Numbered from the stretch's first letter, positions 45,839-54,455 are shown. The stretch: 64,000 nt of DNA from Cereibacter_A azotoformans (GCF_003050905.1 NZ_QAOT01000003.1); one strand, 5' to 3'. The notes: generated from the letters alone by a model not told the origin. Numbers and translations: made by a program.

Positions 45839-46293
45839 CAATCATTCCCCCGCTTTCGTTCGCGCAACCCGAAGAAGCGGTAGCCATTCCAACGCGTTCC
45901 GGTGATCGCCCGCGCAATCGCAGACAAGGATTTGTAGGGTCGCCCCTGCCACTCGAACCCGTCCCGCAAGACCGTGATCGTGTGCTCGACTCCGTTCCAT
46001 TCGCGGATCAGCCTCGTGCCGACCACGGGATTTCGAAGATCGGCGATCTGGCTCTTGCGCGTCAGGGTGCCGCCGACCTCGTCGGCCAGCAGGTCCAGCA
46101 TGCGCCGGGTTTCGCGATCAGGACCGCCATACGTCAGCTCCTGGATGCGGTAGGCCAACCGGCTCTCGAGGAACGTCCGGCTGTTGTTCGGCGCCGTCGT
46201 GGCAAAAATCGTCTGCCACTCCGACTTCAACTGGGGGACGGACATGGACTTCAGCGCGGCCAGGCGCGCGGGGATGGGATCAGGCTTCGTCAT
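45838..46293 (-). CDS. DUF2924 protein
   Basis: A 151-residue basic protein of the DUF2924 family: LAALKSMSVPQLKSEWQTIF, then SRLAYRIQELTYGG, GTRLIREWNGVEHTITVL and FEWQGRPYKSLSAIARAITG. DUF2924 genes sit next to serine recombinases in many alphaproteobacteria; the role is unknown, perhaps a recombination directionality or accessory factor. GGAGAAA precedes the start at 46293, which overlaps the stop of the upstream small gene. Confidence 0.82.
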   Translation of the reverse strand: MTKPDPIPARLAALKSMSVPQLKSEWQTIFATTAPNNSRTFLESRLAYRIQELTYGGPDRETRRMLDLLADEVGGTLTRKSQIADLRNPVVGTRLIREWNGVEHTITVLRDGFEWQGRPYKSLSAIARAITGTRWNGYRFFGLRERKRGND

Positions 46294-46493
46294 GCGTTTC
46301 TCCGGTGAGTTGGAGTTGCATGACGGCATTGGTCGTCGGGATAGTGTAGGCAACGTTCTCCAGTATTGTCCGATACTTCACGCCTATCCTGCCCGAGCAG
46401 CCGAACCAGCCCGAGCGCCAGCAGGCCACACAGTTCGGCGCGGCGTTCGGCGGCGGTCATCTGGTCGGGAGGTAGCGGATTGGGGCGGTTCAT
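46290..46493 (-). CDS. Small protein at the head of the recombinase cassette
   Basis: A 67-residue protein, MNRPNPLPPDQMTAAERRAE followed by LCGLLALGLVRLLGQ. Similar short proteins with the PPDQ-TPAERRAELCGLLA pattern accompany DUF2924-recombinase pairs in related bacteria. Its stop overlaps the DUF2924 start (ATGA). The ribosome binding site is weak. Function unknown. Confidence 0.6.
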   Translation of the reverse strand: MNRPNPLPPDQMTAAERRAELCGLLALGLVRLLGQDRREVSDNTGERCLHYPDDQCRHATPTHRRNA

Positions 46494-46683
46494 GTCTCGG
46501 TGGCCGTGTTTGATGGTGTGCTACTGATCAAAAGCCACCCAGCCGTCCGAGGTGGGACATCTCAGCGGAACGGGATGCGGAAATGCGAACAGGGAGAGAA
46601 CATCAGGGCTTGCCGATCACGGATTTGTCCATGATTATCGTAGGTTGAATCAATCGAGAGCAGTAGTTCATTGAGGTGAGTTC

Positions 46684-48933
46684 ATGGCGCGCAAAGCATC
46701 CCCGATCGGTCCGCATGTTCTGGCGCTGATCGAGGATGCGCGCGTCGACCTCGCCCGAGCTGCCCTTGCCGTGCGCGAGGGAGACAATGAGCCGGAATTC
46801 AAGCTGCCCGAGGACGTTCCCGACCTCGCCGACGAAGAAGCGGTCGAGGCGTTTCGGCAAGCACTTGTCGAGACGCTGTCGGATTTCGACCGCGATGACC
46901 TGCGACCTGCGGAGCAGCGATCACGAAGGATCCGGGCCCTCGCCGAGAAAAAGGGCGTCACCTCACTCACCACCATTGTCGAGCAACAACTCGATGAGAC
47001 ACGGTCGCAGGAGTTTCACCGGCAGCCAGATGAGCTCTGCAGAAGCATCTGGGCATATCTCCATGAACGCGAAACCTTCGAGGATGCGGAGAGCTTTCAC
47101 TTCGCCCGACAGTTCCGCGACCACGGCAAGCTCTACGACGCCTTCGAGGTCGAACTGGAGAACCAGGTAGCCCTCGACGCGGCGGCCATCGACGAAAAGT
47201 CGCTGGCGTCCAAGATCAAGGGCGTGCTCGAGCTGAAGCCCGAGATATCCTGCACAGTTAAGGCGCTCGATCTGCCTGCCACCGATACGCACCCTGCGTC
47301 CATCATGCTGATCGTCCGGCACGGTGGTCCGCTTTCGAGTGTCTACGATCACCGGCAAGACGGAAGGCGGGGAACCATCTACTACCGACCGCCAAACGAG
47401 GCGACGCTGATCTACACGCCCTCGATGCGGCAGATCGAGGTCTGCGCGGACAGCCCCGTGGTGCGCCAGACGGTCAGCGACTCCTTCGCCGAAGTTGCGC
47501 TAGGTCACGACATCTCCCAGAAACCTCTGACCTGGAAGCGCTATAATCTTTCGCGCTTCCGCTCTTCGCTTCTCCTGCAGCCCCCTGAGATCGAAGGGTA
47601 CGCGTTCGAGTTCGCGCGCGTCATCGAAGCCGAGATCCGGCTGGGAACCTGGCGCCGCAAGCTTCAGCTCAAGGTGACGGTCGACGATGATATCCAGGAG
47701 GTTGCCGACCGATATCTCGGGGCGCGGAACATCTTTCGGCGCGCCGAAGCGTTCAGCCGGATCACCATCGCGGTCGCCTACAACCTGATCGGCGATGAGA
47801 AGCAGCGGACGCTCAATATCACGATTGCGGGCACGAAGAGCTGCAACCTGCAGAGCAAGCCCGATCCGGAGGAACGCAGCCTCGGCTTCGCGCTGCTCAA
47901 GGAATGGGGAATCCTGAGCGCGTTCAGGCAAATCGCGCATGATGACCTTCGCGCGATCTTTCCCCAGCTTGTTCAACTCCACGATCGCATCGAGGACGAG
48001 GTCAGCGGAAGTTATCTGCTGGAACTCGGGCTTGACCCGAAGCGTCTCATCGAAGGCGGCCTGCTTGAGCGCCGCGACCGTCAGGACGTGGTTCTCATAG
48101 AGGACGACGACGTCGACGGGGAAGGCGCCGTCAAGCCGTCGGCGACCGAAGGCATGATCCAGGCTGTCGGTCCTTTCGGCGAAGATGTCGGTAAGCGCCC
48201 CGCATCGGATGTCGAGATGTTCGCGATCAACGCTCAGTGGCTTCACGAGACGCTCATGCGCCTGATGAAGCCGCTGCTGAGCAAGCGGGCGGCCGAGATC
48301 CTGGACCCGGACCTGACCCTCGTCGGCGCCATCCAGATCGATGAGGCAGATGTGCCCGTCTATTTCGCCCGGCGGCTCAATGATCCCAAAGCGGCGCAGA
48401 GACTGGATCTGATGTTGCGCGCGCGGGGCACCGCTGGGGTGGGCATCGTCTTCGCCGCGAGTGAGGAGATGCCGTCACATCTTGGGCCTAACGTCGTCAT
48501 GCCGCTGCTGTCCCATCTCGCATCGGCGGACGAGGAAATGCTATTCGCGCGCGACGGAATAGAACTCGCGTACCGAGACGGTCTTTCACTCGCACGCGGG
48601 GGCGTGTCGCCGCGGGTGGTTCGGACAGGCAAGCAGTCCGGCACGCTGTTCATTCCTGGCAGGGAGCCGCTTCACCTCGCTGGGAACGATCAGTTGACGA
48701 TCTTCGAGCGCCTGGTGGTCGCAGCCGGGAAAGGCAGTCCCGACGTTCAGGTCAAGGCGCTGATGGAAGGCTTCGAGTCCAGAAGCCCCCAGCAGGCGTT
48801 CCGGAAGGAGACCTGGGACAGCATCCGGGACGTCTATATCGGCAAGGGTGCGAAGAACGGATATTGGCGACTGCTACTCACTGCGCAGCCGACCGAAGCC
48901 GTGGCCGAGCCAGCCGAGGAAGCGACCGTCTAA
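46684..48933 (+). CDS. Large protein of unknown function
   Basis: A 749-residue soluble protein not recognised. The first 130 residues are charged and helical; the middle is mixed alpha/beta with no P-loop, zinc or nuclease motif visible. Near residues 470-500 there is a very acidic stretch (VVLIEDDDVDGEG). The last 70 residues (DQLTIFERLVVAAGKGSPDV; SPQQAFRKETWDSIRDVYIG; NGYWRLLL) look like a small winged-helix domain. GAGGTGAG precedes the ATG. It is divergent from the recombinase cassette and codon use is less GC-biased than in core genes. Possible roles include a repressor-like or defence protein; none is established. Confidence 0.6.
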   Translation: MARKASPIGPHVLALIEDARVDLARAALAVREGDNEPEFKLPEDVPDLADEEAVEAFRQALVETLSDFDRDDLRPAEQRSRRIRALAEKKGVTSLTTIVEQQLDETRSQEFHRQPDELCRSIWAYLHERETFEDAESFHFARQFRDHGKLYDAFEVELENQVALDAAAIDEKSLASKIKGVLELKPEISCTVKALDLPATDTHPASIMLIVRHGGPLSSVYDHRQDGRRGTIYYRPPNEATLIYTPSMRQIEVCADSPVVRQTVSDSFAEVALGHDISQKPLTWKRYNLSRFRSSLLLQPPEIEGYAFEFARVIEAEIRLGTWRRKLQLKVTVDDDIQEVADRYLGARNIFRRAEAFSRITIAVAYNLIGDEKQRTLNITIAGTKSCNLQSKPDPEERSLGFALLKEWGILSAFRQIAHDDLRAIFPQLVQLHDRIEDEVSGSYLLELGLDPKRLIEGGLLERRDRQDVVLIEDDDVDGEGAVKPSATEGMIQAVGPFGEDVGKRPASDVEMFAINAQWLHETLMRLMKPLLSKRAAEILDPDLTLVGAIQIDEADVPVYFARRLNDPKAAQRLDLMLRARGTAGVGIVFAASEEMPSHLGPNVVMPLLSHLASADEEMLFARDGIELAYRDGLSLARGGVSPRVVRTGKQSGTLFIPGREPLHLAGNDQLTIFERLVVAAGKGSPDVQVKALMEGFESRSPQQAFRKETWDSIRDVYIGKGAKNGYWRLLLTAQPTEAVAEPAEEATV

Positions 48934-49011
48934 CAGCGGTCTAACATGCGGCGGGAGACGGTCTAACAAACCGCTGATTACTGGAAGGGCTCCACATAGA
49001 GGAGCACTTCC

Positions 49012-49257
49012 ATGCCGACTCCCTTCCCCCCGCGCCAGGCAGCCCCGACGAGCTGGTCCGGCGCCGCGATGACCAAGCCCACCACCAACAACTCGGAATG
49101 GCGCTGCACGCGCTGTGACAAGCTGCTCGGCGTCTGCCGGGACGGCCGCATGCACCTGCGCTTCGCGCGGGGGCACGAGTATCTCGTGGGCTTCCCGGTG
49201 CAGGCCACCTGCCGCGGCTGCGGCACGTTGAACAACGCGACCGCACCCGCGCGCTGA
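49012..49257 (+). CDS. Com-like zinc-finger protein
   Basis: An 81-residue protein with WRCTRCDKLLGV near residue 30 and ATCRGCGTLNN near residue 67, the C-x2-C ... C-x2-C layout and the RCxxCxKLL signature of the phage Mu Com family. Mu Com binds mRNA and exposes the translation start of mom. AGGAG lies six bases before the ATG. The next gene's start region is buried in a hairpin 70-100 bases downstream, which fits such a role here. Confidence 0.65.
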   Translation: MPTPFPPRQAAPTSWSGAAMTKPTTNNSEWRCTRCDKLLGVCRDGRMHLRFARGHEYLVGFPVQATCRGCGTLNNATAPAR

Positions 49258-49326
49258 CGCGCGCATTCACCCAACCCCCTGAAATCGCAGAGACGCGCGA
49301 CGTCCTGACCTGGCCACGAGAAGGCG

Positions 49327-49356
49327 CCGGACGCCTGGCCGCAAGGCAGGCGTCCG
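49327..49356 (+). promoter_or_regulatory. Translation-start hairpin of the sigma-like gene
   Basis: CGGACGCCT (49328-49336) pairs perfectly with AGGCGTCCG (49348-49356); inside, one bulged G and GCC/GGC close a GCAA tetraloop. The last paired base directly precedes the ATG at 49357, and the AAGG of the ribosome binding site lies in the loop and inner stem. It has no T-run, so it is not a terminator. Likely a translational switch. Confidence 0.6.
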
Positions 49357-50079
49357 ATGTCCTTCGCGTGGCACGAGATCCGTGATCACCTCATGCATTC
49401 ATCCACCAACCTTCACTTCCAGCGCAGTTTCGACGCCGTCAGGCGCGCGCAGGCCGCCCTCGCGCCGTTCCGCGATCCGGCGGCCCTGCTGGACGGTCTG
49501 CACCGCACGCCCGGCGATCAGGGCCAGAAGAACGTGATCCTCTCCGCGCTCGTCAGGGCGGCGCAGAGCGACGGGCCCGCGTCCGACTGTGCCCTGACGC
49601 TGCTGTTGCTGGCACTCTGGCCCGGCCTCGACGCCATCCGCCGCCGGTCGATCTGGCGCAGGATCGGCACCGCCGACGAGATCGCGTCCGACGTACTGGC
49701 GCGCACCACCGAGGCAGTCCGCAGCCTTGACCTCGTGCGCGTCAACTGGATCGCGGCCACGGTGCTGCGCAACGTCGAGCGCGACATGATCCGCGTGCGC
49801 CGGCGCGACACGGCGCGCGAACATCTCGCCAGTGGCGCCGACCCCGACGAGGTGGCGGACAGCGGCGACAGCGGGATCGGCGCGGCCGGATACGCGCGGC
49901 TCAACGGCGCCGTGCGGAAGCTGCTCGGCGACGACGCCCTGCTGGTGATCCGCGTGGCGATCGATGGCTTCTCCCAGGCCGAGGTCGCCGTCGCACTGGG
50001 CCTGTCCGAGGCCGCCGCCCGCAAGCGCTACCAGCGCGCCATGCGCCGGCTGCACGACGCCCTCGAGGAAATCCCCTGA
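49357..50079 (+). CDS. Sigma-factor-like phage protein
   Basis: A 240-residue protein with a helical body (TLLLLALWPGLDAIRRRSIW; VRVNWIAATVLRNVERD) and a C-terminal sigma region 4-type HTH (GFSQAEVAVALGLSEAAARK, then RYQRAMRRLHDAL). It resembles sigma-70 family proteins encoded in prophages and could direct transcription of the downstream early genes. AAGGCAGG sits six bases before the ATG but inside a hairpin. A Met at residue 13 is an alternative start without a binding site. Confidence 0.65.
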   Translation: MSFAWHEIRDHLMHSSTNLHFQRSFDAVRRAQAALAPFRDPAALLDGLHRTPGDQGQKNVILSALVRAAQSDGPASDCALTLLLLALWPGLDAIRRRSIWRRIGTADEIASDVLARTTEAVRSLDLVRVNWIAATVLRNVERDMIRVRRRDTAREHLASGADPDEVADSGDSGIGAAGYARLNGAVRKLLGDDALLVIRVAIDGFSQAEVAVALGLSEAAARKRYQRAMRRLHDALEEIP

Positions 50080-50080
50080 A

Positions 50081-50163
50081 CCGATGTCCCGATCCGGTCC
50101 CGCCGGTGGCTTTTCCCATTCGAGCGCCTCGAGCGCCTTCCCTCCAACCGAAAGCAGACACGC
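50081..50163 (+). repeat. Duplicated leader, copy 1
   Basis: The first 19 bases (CCGATGTCCCGATCCGGTC) are identical to positions 51585-51603. GGCTTTTCC follows 8 bases on, and CCTCCAAC-GAAAG lies near the end; all recur in order in copy 2. The leader ends at the ATG at 50164. Confidence 0.75.
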
Positions 50164-50358
50164 ATGAACCGCACTGCCGATCTGTCGCTCGAGGATTTCA
50201 GGCGTCTTCCGGGGCTCTATCGCCGCTGGGAGCTGACCGAGGTCTGCGAGCCCAACCGAAACTATCAGCTCGAGGACGCCGGCGCCCATGCCGACGGGAC
50301 GCCGCTGCTGGCGATCTACGTCGCCGAACCCGCGCCAGACGTCCGCGAGGCGGCGTGA
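50164..50358 (+). CDS. Small hypothetical prophage protein
   Basis: A 64-residue acidic protein, SLEDFRRLPGLYRRWELTEV in the first half and LLAIYVAEPAP near the end. No family recognised. It is the first gene after leader copy 1, and its stop is close to the next gene, so it belongs to the early operon. Confidence 0.5.
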   Translation: MNRTADLSLEDFRRLPGLYRRWELTEVCEPNRNYQLEDAGAHADGTPLLAIYVAEPAPDVREAA

Positions 50359-50396
50359 TGCGCCTCATCGATCACCTCATCTCACGGAGAACCGCC

Positions 50397-50693
50397 ATGC
50401 CGGACCAGCCGGACGACATCACCCGTCTTCGCAAGGCGAGCTACGCGCTCGAAGACCTCCCCGAAACCATTTCCCTGCCGCAGCGCCCCGGTGACGAGCC
50501 GCGCGCCCCGCTGCCGGTCGTCGAGGCGACCGTCGACGAGATCGCCTTCGCCATCGTGGAAGCGGAGCGCGAGAGCACGGTCGCCTACCGCCGCGCCGAT
50601 GCGCTGAAGCGGCTCTACAAGCTCGCCCGCGAGGCGGGGTGCATCGGCGCCGACCTCGCCGCCACGGCGGTGATGAAGAAGGAGGGCCAGTGA
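50397..50693 (+). CDS. Hypothetical prophage protein
   Basis: A 98-residue protein with EATVDEIAFAIVEAERESTV, then AYRRADALKRLYKLAREAGC, a helical, charged pattern of small phage proteins placed before recombination ATPases. The ATG at 50397 has GGAG eight bases upstream; an ATG at 50358 overlapping the previous stop codon is an alternative. The stop overlaps the ATPase start (TGATG). Confidence 0.55.
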   Translation: MPDQPDDITRLRKASYALEDLPETISLPQRPGDEPRAPLPVVEATVDEIAFAIVEAERESTVAYRRADALKRLYKLAREAGCIGADLAATAVMKKEGQ

Positions 50694-51568
50694 TGGCCCT
50701 TCCCATCATCGGCGCCGACGAACGGCTCGCGCAGCGCAAGGGCATCAAGGGCGTCATCTTCGGGCGGTCCGGCATCGGCAAAACCAGCCTGCTCTGGACG
50801 CTGAACGCCTCGACCACGCTCTTCCTCGATCTCGAGGCGGGCGATCTGGCGGTCGAGGGACTGGAGATCGACACGCTCCGGCCGCGCACCTGGAAGGAAT
50901 GCCGCGACTTCGCGGTGTTCATCGGCGGCCCGAACCCGGCGCTGCGCGAGGACCAGCCCTACAGCCAGGCGCATTTCGACGAGGTCTGCGGGCGCTACGG
51001 CGATCCGGCGGTGATCGGGAAATACGAGACCGTCTTCATCGACTCGATCACCGTGGCCGGGCGGCTCTGCTTTCAGTGGTGCCGTGGGCAGCCCGAGGCG
51101 TTCTCCGAGAAGACCGGAAAGCCCGACATCCGCGGCGCCTACGGGCTGCATGGCCGCGAGATGATCGGTTGGCTGACCCATCTGCAGCACACGCGCGGCA
51201 AGCATGTCTGGTTCGTCGGTATCCTCGACGAGCGGCTCGACGACTTCAATCGCAAGGTCTTCCAGCCGCAGATCGACGGCTCGAAGACCGGGCTCGAGCT
51301 GCCCGGGATCGTCGATCAGGTCATCACCATGGCCGACATCGCCGATGCCAACGGCCAGCCGCAGCGCGCCTTCGTCTGCCAGACGCTGAACCCCTGGGGC
51401 TATCCGGCGAAGGACCGGTCCGGCCGCCTCGACAGGGTCGAGCCGCCGCATCTCGGCCGGCTGATGGAGAAGATCCAGCGCCCCGCGGCGCCTGCCTCCG
51501 AACGCCTGACCTGGCCGCCGGTGACCCCGGCCGATCCCGCGCCCGCTGAGGAGCCCGGCCATGGCTGA
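50693..51568 (+). CDS. Phage recombination ATPase (Sak4-like, AAA_24)
   Basis: A 291-residue RecA-fold protein. Walker A is FGRSGIGKTSL (residues 23-33), Walker B is ETVFIDSIT, and a later segment is GIVDQVITMADI. The size and motifs match Sak4-type single-strand annealing/recombination ATPases of phages. It is followed by an SSB-like gene, the usual partner. GGAGGG precedes the ATG. The C-terminal tail is Pro-rich. Confidence 0.75.
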   Translation: MALPIIGADERLAQRKGIKGVIFGRSGIGKTSLLWTLNASTTLFLDLEAGDLAVEGLEIDTLRPRTWKECRDFAVFIGGPNPALREDQPYSQAHFDEVCGRYGDPAVIGKYETVFIDSITVAGRLCFQWCRGQPEAFSEKTGKPDIRGAYGLHGREMIGWLTHLQHTRGKHVWFVGILDERLDDFNRKVFQPQIDGSKTGLELPGIVDQVITMADIADANGQPQRAFVCQTLNPWGYPAKDRSGRLDRVEPPHLGRLMEKIQRPAAPASERLTWPPVTPADPAPAEEPGHG

Positions 51569-51584
51569 GCGCCTCTCCCTGACC

Positions 51585-51669
51585 CCGATGTCCCGATCCG
51601 GTCGCCGGATTGGCTTTTCCATGTCGACGCCGCTGCGCGTCCCATCCTCCAACTGAAAGGAGCCGCGCA
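51585..51669 (+). repeat. Duplicated leader, copy 2
   Basis: Second copy of the leader at 50081-50163: the same 19-base opening, GGCTTTTCC at 51612-51620, and CCTCCAACTGAAAGGAG just before the ATG at 51670. The ribosome binding site forms the end of the repeat. Confidence 0.75.
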
Positions 51670-52293
51670 ATGTCCGGACCCTGGAACGACTTCAACTCCG
51701 CCCAATCCAACACCAACGTCATCCCGAAGGGCACGCTCGCGAAGGTGCGCCTGACCCTGCGGCCGGGCGGTTTCGACGACCCCTCGCAGGGCTGGACCGG
51801 CGGCTGGGCCCGCCGCGCCACCACCGGCGCCGTCTATCTTGACGCCGAATACACTGTCGTCGAAGGGCCCTATGCCCGCCGCAAGATCTGGTCGCTGATC
51901 GGCCTCTACAGCCCGAAGGGCCCGGACTGGGCAAACATGGGGCGCGGCCTGATCCGCGGCATCCTCAACTCGGCGCGCGGCGTGTCCGACAAGGACAACT
52001 CGCCCGAGGCGCAGGCGCGCCGCCGCATCAACGGGTTCGGCGATCTCGACGGAGTCGAATTCGTCGCCCGCATCGACATCGGCACCGACACCAACGGCGA
52101 GGACAAGAACGAGATCCGCGCCGCCGTCACCCCCGACCATCGCGACTACGCCGCGTTGATGGGCACGGTCGCGCCGCAGTTCGCCGCCGCCCCGGCGCAG
52201 GGCCACGCCCAGCAGCAGCCCGCCACGGCCACCCAGCCCAGCCAGCCCGCGTCCGCCCCCGGCGCCGCCGGTCGGCCGAGCTGGGCGCAGTAA
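51670..52293 (+). CDS. SSB-like phage protein
   Basis: A 207-residue protein: GPWNDFNSAQSNTNVIPKGT, RLTLRPGG, YLDAEYTVVEGPYARRKIW, and a low-complexity Gln/Pro/Ala tail ending in an acidic-free GRPSWAQ. The OB-fold-like core with disordered tail and its place next to the Sak4-like ATPase suggest single-strand DNA binding of the DUF669 kind. AAAGGAG precedes the ATG. Confidence 0.6.
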   Translation: MSGPWNDFNSAQSNTNVIPKGTLAKVRLTLRPGGFDDPSQGWTGGWARRATTGAVYLDAEYTVVEGPYARRKIWSLIGLYSPKGPDWANMGRGLIRGILNSARGVSDKDNSPEAQARRRINGFGDLDGVEFVARIDIGTDTNGEDKNEIRAAVTPDHRDYAALMGTVAPQFAAAPAQGHAQQQPATATQPSQPASAPGAAGRPSWAQ

Positions 52294-52307
52294 GGGGGAG
52301 ACCGGCC

Positions 52308-53996
52308 ATGCGCCTGCGCCCCCGCCAGAAAACCTTTGTCGAGCGCAGCGTGGCTGCGCTCGCTTCCCGCGGCAACACGTTGGGCGTGGCGCCCACCGGC
52401 GCGGGCAAGACCATCATGCTCTCGGCGGTCACCGGCGAGATGATCGGCGACGGCGCCAAGGCCTGCGTGCTGGCGCACCGCGACGAGCTGACGGCGCAGA
52501 ACCGCGCCAAGTTCCAGCGCGTGGTGCCGGGCGTCGCCACATCGGTGATCGACGCCACGGAGAAATCTTGGAACGGCCAGGTCGCCTTCGCCATGGTGCC
52601 GACGCTGGCGCGGGCTTCGAACCTCGCTGATATGCCGCGCCTCGACCTGCTGGTCGTGGATGAGGCGCACCATGCCGTCGCCGACAGCTACCGCCGCATC
52701 ATCGACCGGGTCCGCGAGGCCAATCCCGACGCGCGGATCTTCGGGGTCACGGCGACGCCGAACCGGGGCGACAGGAAGGGTCTGCGCGAGGTCTTCGACA
52801 ATGTCGCCGACCAGGTGCGGCTGGCCGAGCTGATCGCGTCGGGCCACCTTGTGCCGCCGCGCACCTTTGTCATCGACGTGGGTGTGCAGGACGAGCTGCG
52901 CTCGGTCCGCAAGACCATGTCGGATTTCGACATGACAGAGGTGGCGGGCATCATGGACCGCGCCCCTGTCACCGACGAGGTGATCCGCCACTGGAAGGAA
53001 AAGGCGGGCGACCGGCAGACCGTGGTGTTCTGCTCCACCGTCGCGCACGCCGAACACGTCACCGACGCCTTCAGGGCGGCGGGCGTTTCCGCCGCGCTGA
53101 TCCATGGCGACCTGGCGGCCGAGACCCGCAAGGCGATCCTCGCCGACTATGCCGCCGGGGACATCCGCGTTGTCGTCAACGTGGCGGTGCTGACCGAAGG
53201 CTGGGACCATCCGCCCACCTCCTGCGTCGTGCTGCTGCGCCCCAGCTCCTACAAATCCACGATGATCCAGATGGTTGGGCGCGGCCTGCGCACCGTCGAC
53301 CCCGAGGAACATCCCGGCATCGTCAAGACCGACTGCGTCGTGCTGGATTTCGGCACCTCGAGCCTGATCCACGGCACGCTGGAACAGGACGTCGATCTGG
53401 ACGGCAAGACTGAGATTGGTGAGGCGCCGACGAAGACCTGCCCGGCCTGCGAGGCGGAGATCCCGCTGGCCGCCACCGAATGCCCGCTCTGCGGCGAGGC
53501 GTTCCCGCGCGAGGATATGGATGCGGGCGAAGTCGGGGACGCCGCGCCGCTTTCGGGCTTCATGATGACCGAGATCGACCTCCTGAAGCGGTCCAGCTTC
53601 GCGTGGGTCGACCTCTACGGCACGGACGATGCGCTGATGGCCACCGGCTTCGCCGCCTGGGGCGGCATCTTCTGGCTGGGAGGGGTCTGGTACGCCATCG
53701 GCGGCGCGAAGGGCGAACGCCCGCATCTGCTGGGCGTCGGCGAACGCACGGTCTGCCTCGCGCAGGCCGACGACTGGCTGAATACCCACGAAACCGACGA
53801 GAGCGCTTTCAAGACGAGGGGATGGCTGCGCCAGCCGCCGACCGAGAAGCAGCTCCAGTACCTGCCGCCCGAGTGTCGGCACGACTTCGGCCTGACGCGC
53901 TACCGCGCCTCGGCGCTGATGACCTTCGGCTTCAACAAGCGCGCCATCCGTCAGCTGATCGAGACGTCGGCGGGGCCGGAACGGAGGGCAGCATGA
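52308..53996 (+). CDS. SF2 DEAD/DEAH-box helicase with zinc ribbon
   Basis: A 562-residue superfamily 2 helicase: Walker A APTGAGKT (28-35), DEAH box LLVVDEAHHAV, GVTATPNRGD (motif III), TVVFCSTVAHAE, and motif VI MVGRGLRT. After the helicase core a four-Cys zinc ribbon (CPACEAEIPLAATECPLCGE) and a unique C-terminal domain follow. It likely unwinds DNA for phage replication or recombination. GGGGGAGA precedes the ATG. Confidence 0.88.
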   Translation: MRLRPRQKTFVERSVAALASRGNTLGVAPTGAGKTIMLSAVTGEMIGDGAKACVLAHRDELTAQNRAKFQRVVPGVATSVIDATEKSWNGQVAFAMVPTLARASNLADMPRLDLLVVDEAHHAVADSYRRIIDRVREANPDARIFGVTATPNRGDRKGLREVFDNVADQVRLAELIASGHLVPPRTFVIDVGVQDELRSVRKTMSDFDMTEVAGIMDRAPVTDEVIRHWKEKAGDRQTVVFCSTVAHAEHVTDAFRAAGVSAALIHGDLAAETRKAILADYAAGDIRVVVNVAVLTEGWDHPPTSCVVLLRPSSYKSTMIQMVGRGLRTVDPEEHPGIVKTDCVVLDFGTSSLIHGTLEQDVDLDGKTEIGEAPTKTCPACEAEIPLAATECPLCGEAFPREDMDAGEVGDAAPLSGFMMTEIDLLKRSSFAWVDLYGTDDALMATGFAAWGGIFWLGGVWYAIGGAKGERPHLLGVGERTVCLAQADDWLNTHETDESAFKTRGWLRQPPTEKQLQYLPPECRHDFGLTRYRASALMTFGFNKRAIRQLIETSAGPERRAA

Positions 53997-53999
53997 CCC

Positions 54000-54455
54000 A
54001 TGACCGCCTCCACCCCGATCACGGCCGCGGACCGGCGGCGGCTCTGGCATCCACGTGGGACGCTCTGCGCCGTCTGCCGGCAACCCACCCGTGGCTTTGG
54101 CTGGTTCGATCCCGTCCGGCGGACGGCTTCGCCGCCAAGGTCCTCGAAACGTGCGCCTACGCCTACGGGACGGCCCCGGCCCTCGGTCTGGTTCTGCTCG
54201 ATGTCCTGCCAGGCTTTCTGGACGCATTTGGCTCAGGGGTGTGTCGCCATGGTTGACCTGACCGAGGAAGAGCGCGCCGCAATCACCGCCACCATGAAGC
54301 GCGTGGCGCTGCTGATGGACGAGATCGGCTGGGCCACCTCGCTCGCCGACCTGACCGAGGCGCAGGTCCGAGCGCTGATCGAGGAAGCCGTCGAGGGCTT
54401 CCGCGAGGCCATGTCCGACATCGCGCGGGCGAAAGCGCCGGAGGTGCCGTTCTGA
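54000..54455 (+). CDS. Zinc-finger DUF6511-type prophage protein
   Basis: A 151-residue protein. The N-terminal half has CAVCRQPTRGFGWFDP and VWFCSMSCQAFW, a C-x2-C ... C-x3-C finger; the C-terminal half (LTEEERAAITATMKRVALLM, then EIGWATSLADLTEAQVRALI) is DUF6511-like. An overlapping frame starting at 53993 is rejected as a shadow. It overlaps the helicase end and the nuclease start. Confidence 0.65.
   Translation: MTASTPITAADRRRLWHPRGTLCAVCRQPTRGFGWFDPVRRTASPPRSSKRAPTPTGRPRPSVWFCSMSCQAFWTHLAQGCVAMVDLTEEERAAITATMKRVALLMDEIGWATSLADLTEAQVRALIEEAVEGFREAMSDIARAKAPEVPF

Noticed and set aside
53993..54256. Plus-strand frame starting at 53993 overlapping the helicase stop
   Set aside because: The frame starting at 54000 carries the paired Cys motifs and the DUF6511-like tail and continues to the nuclease start; the 53993 frame has neither.
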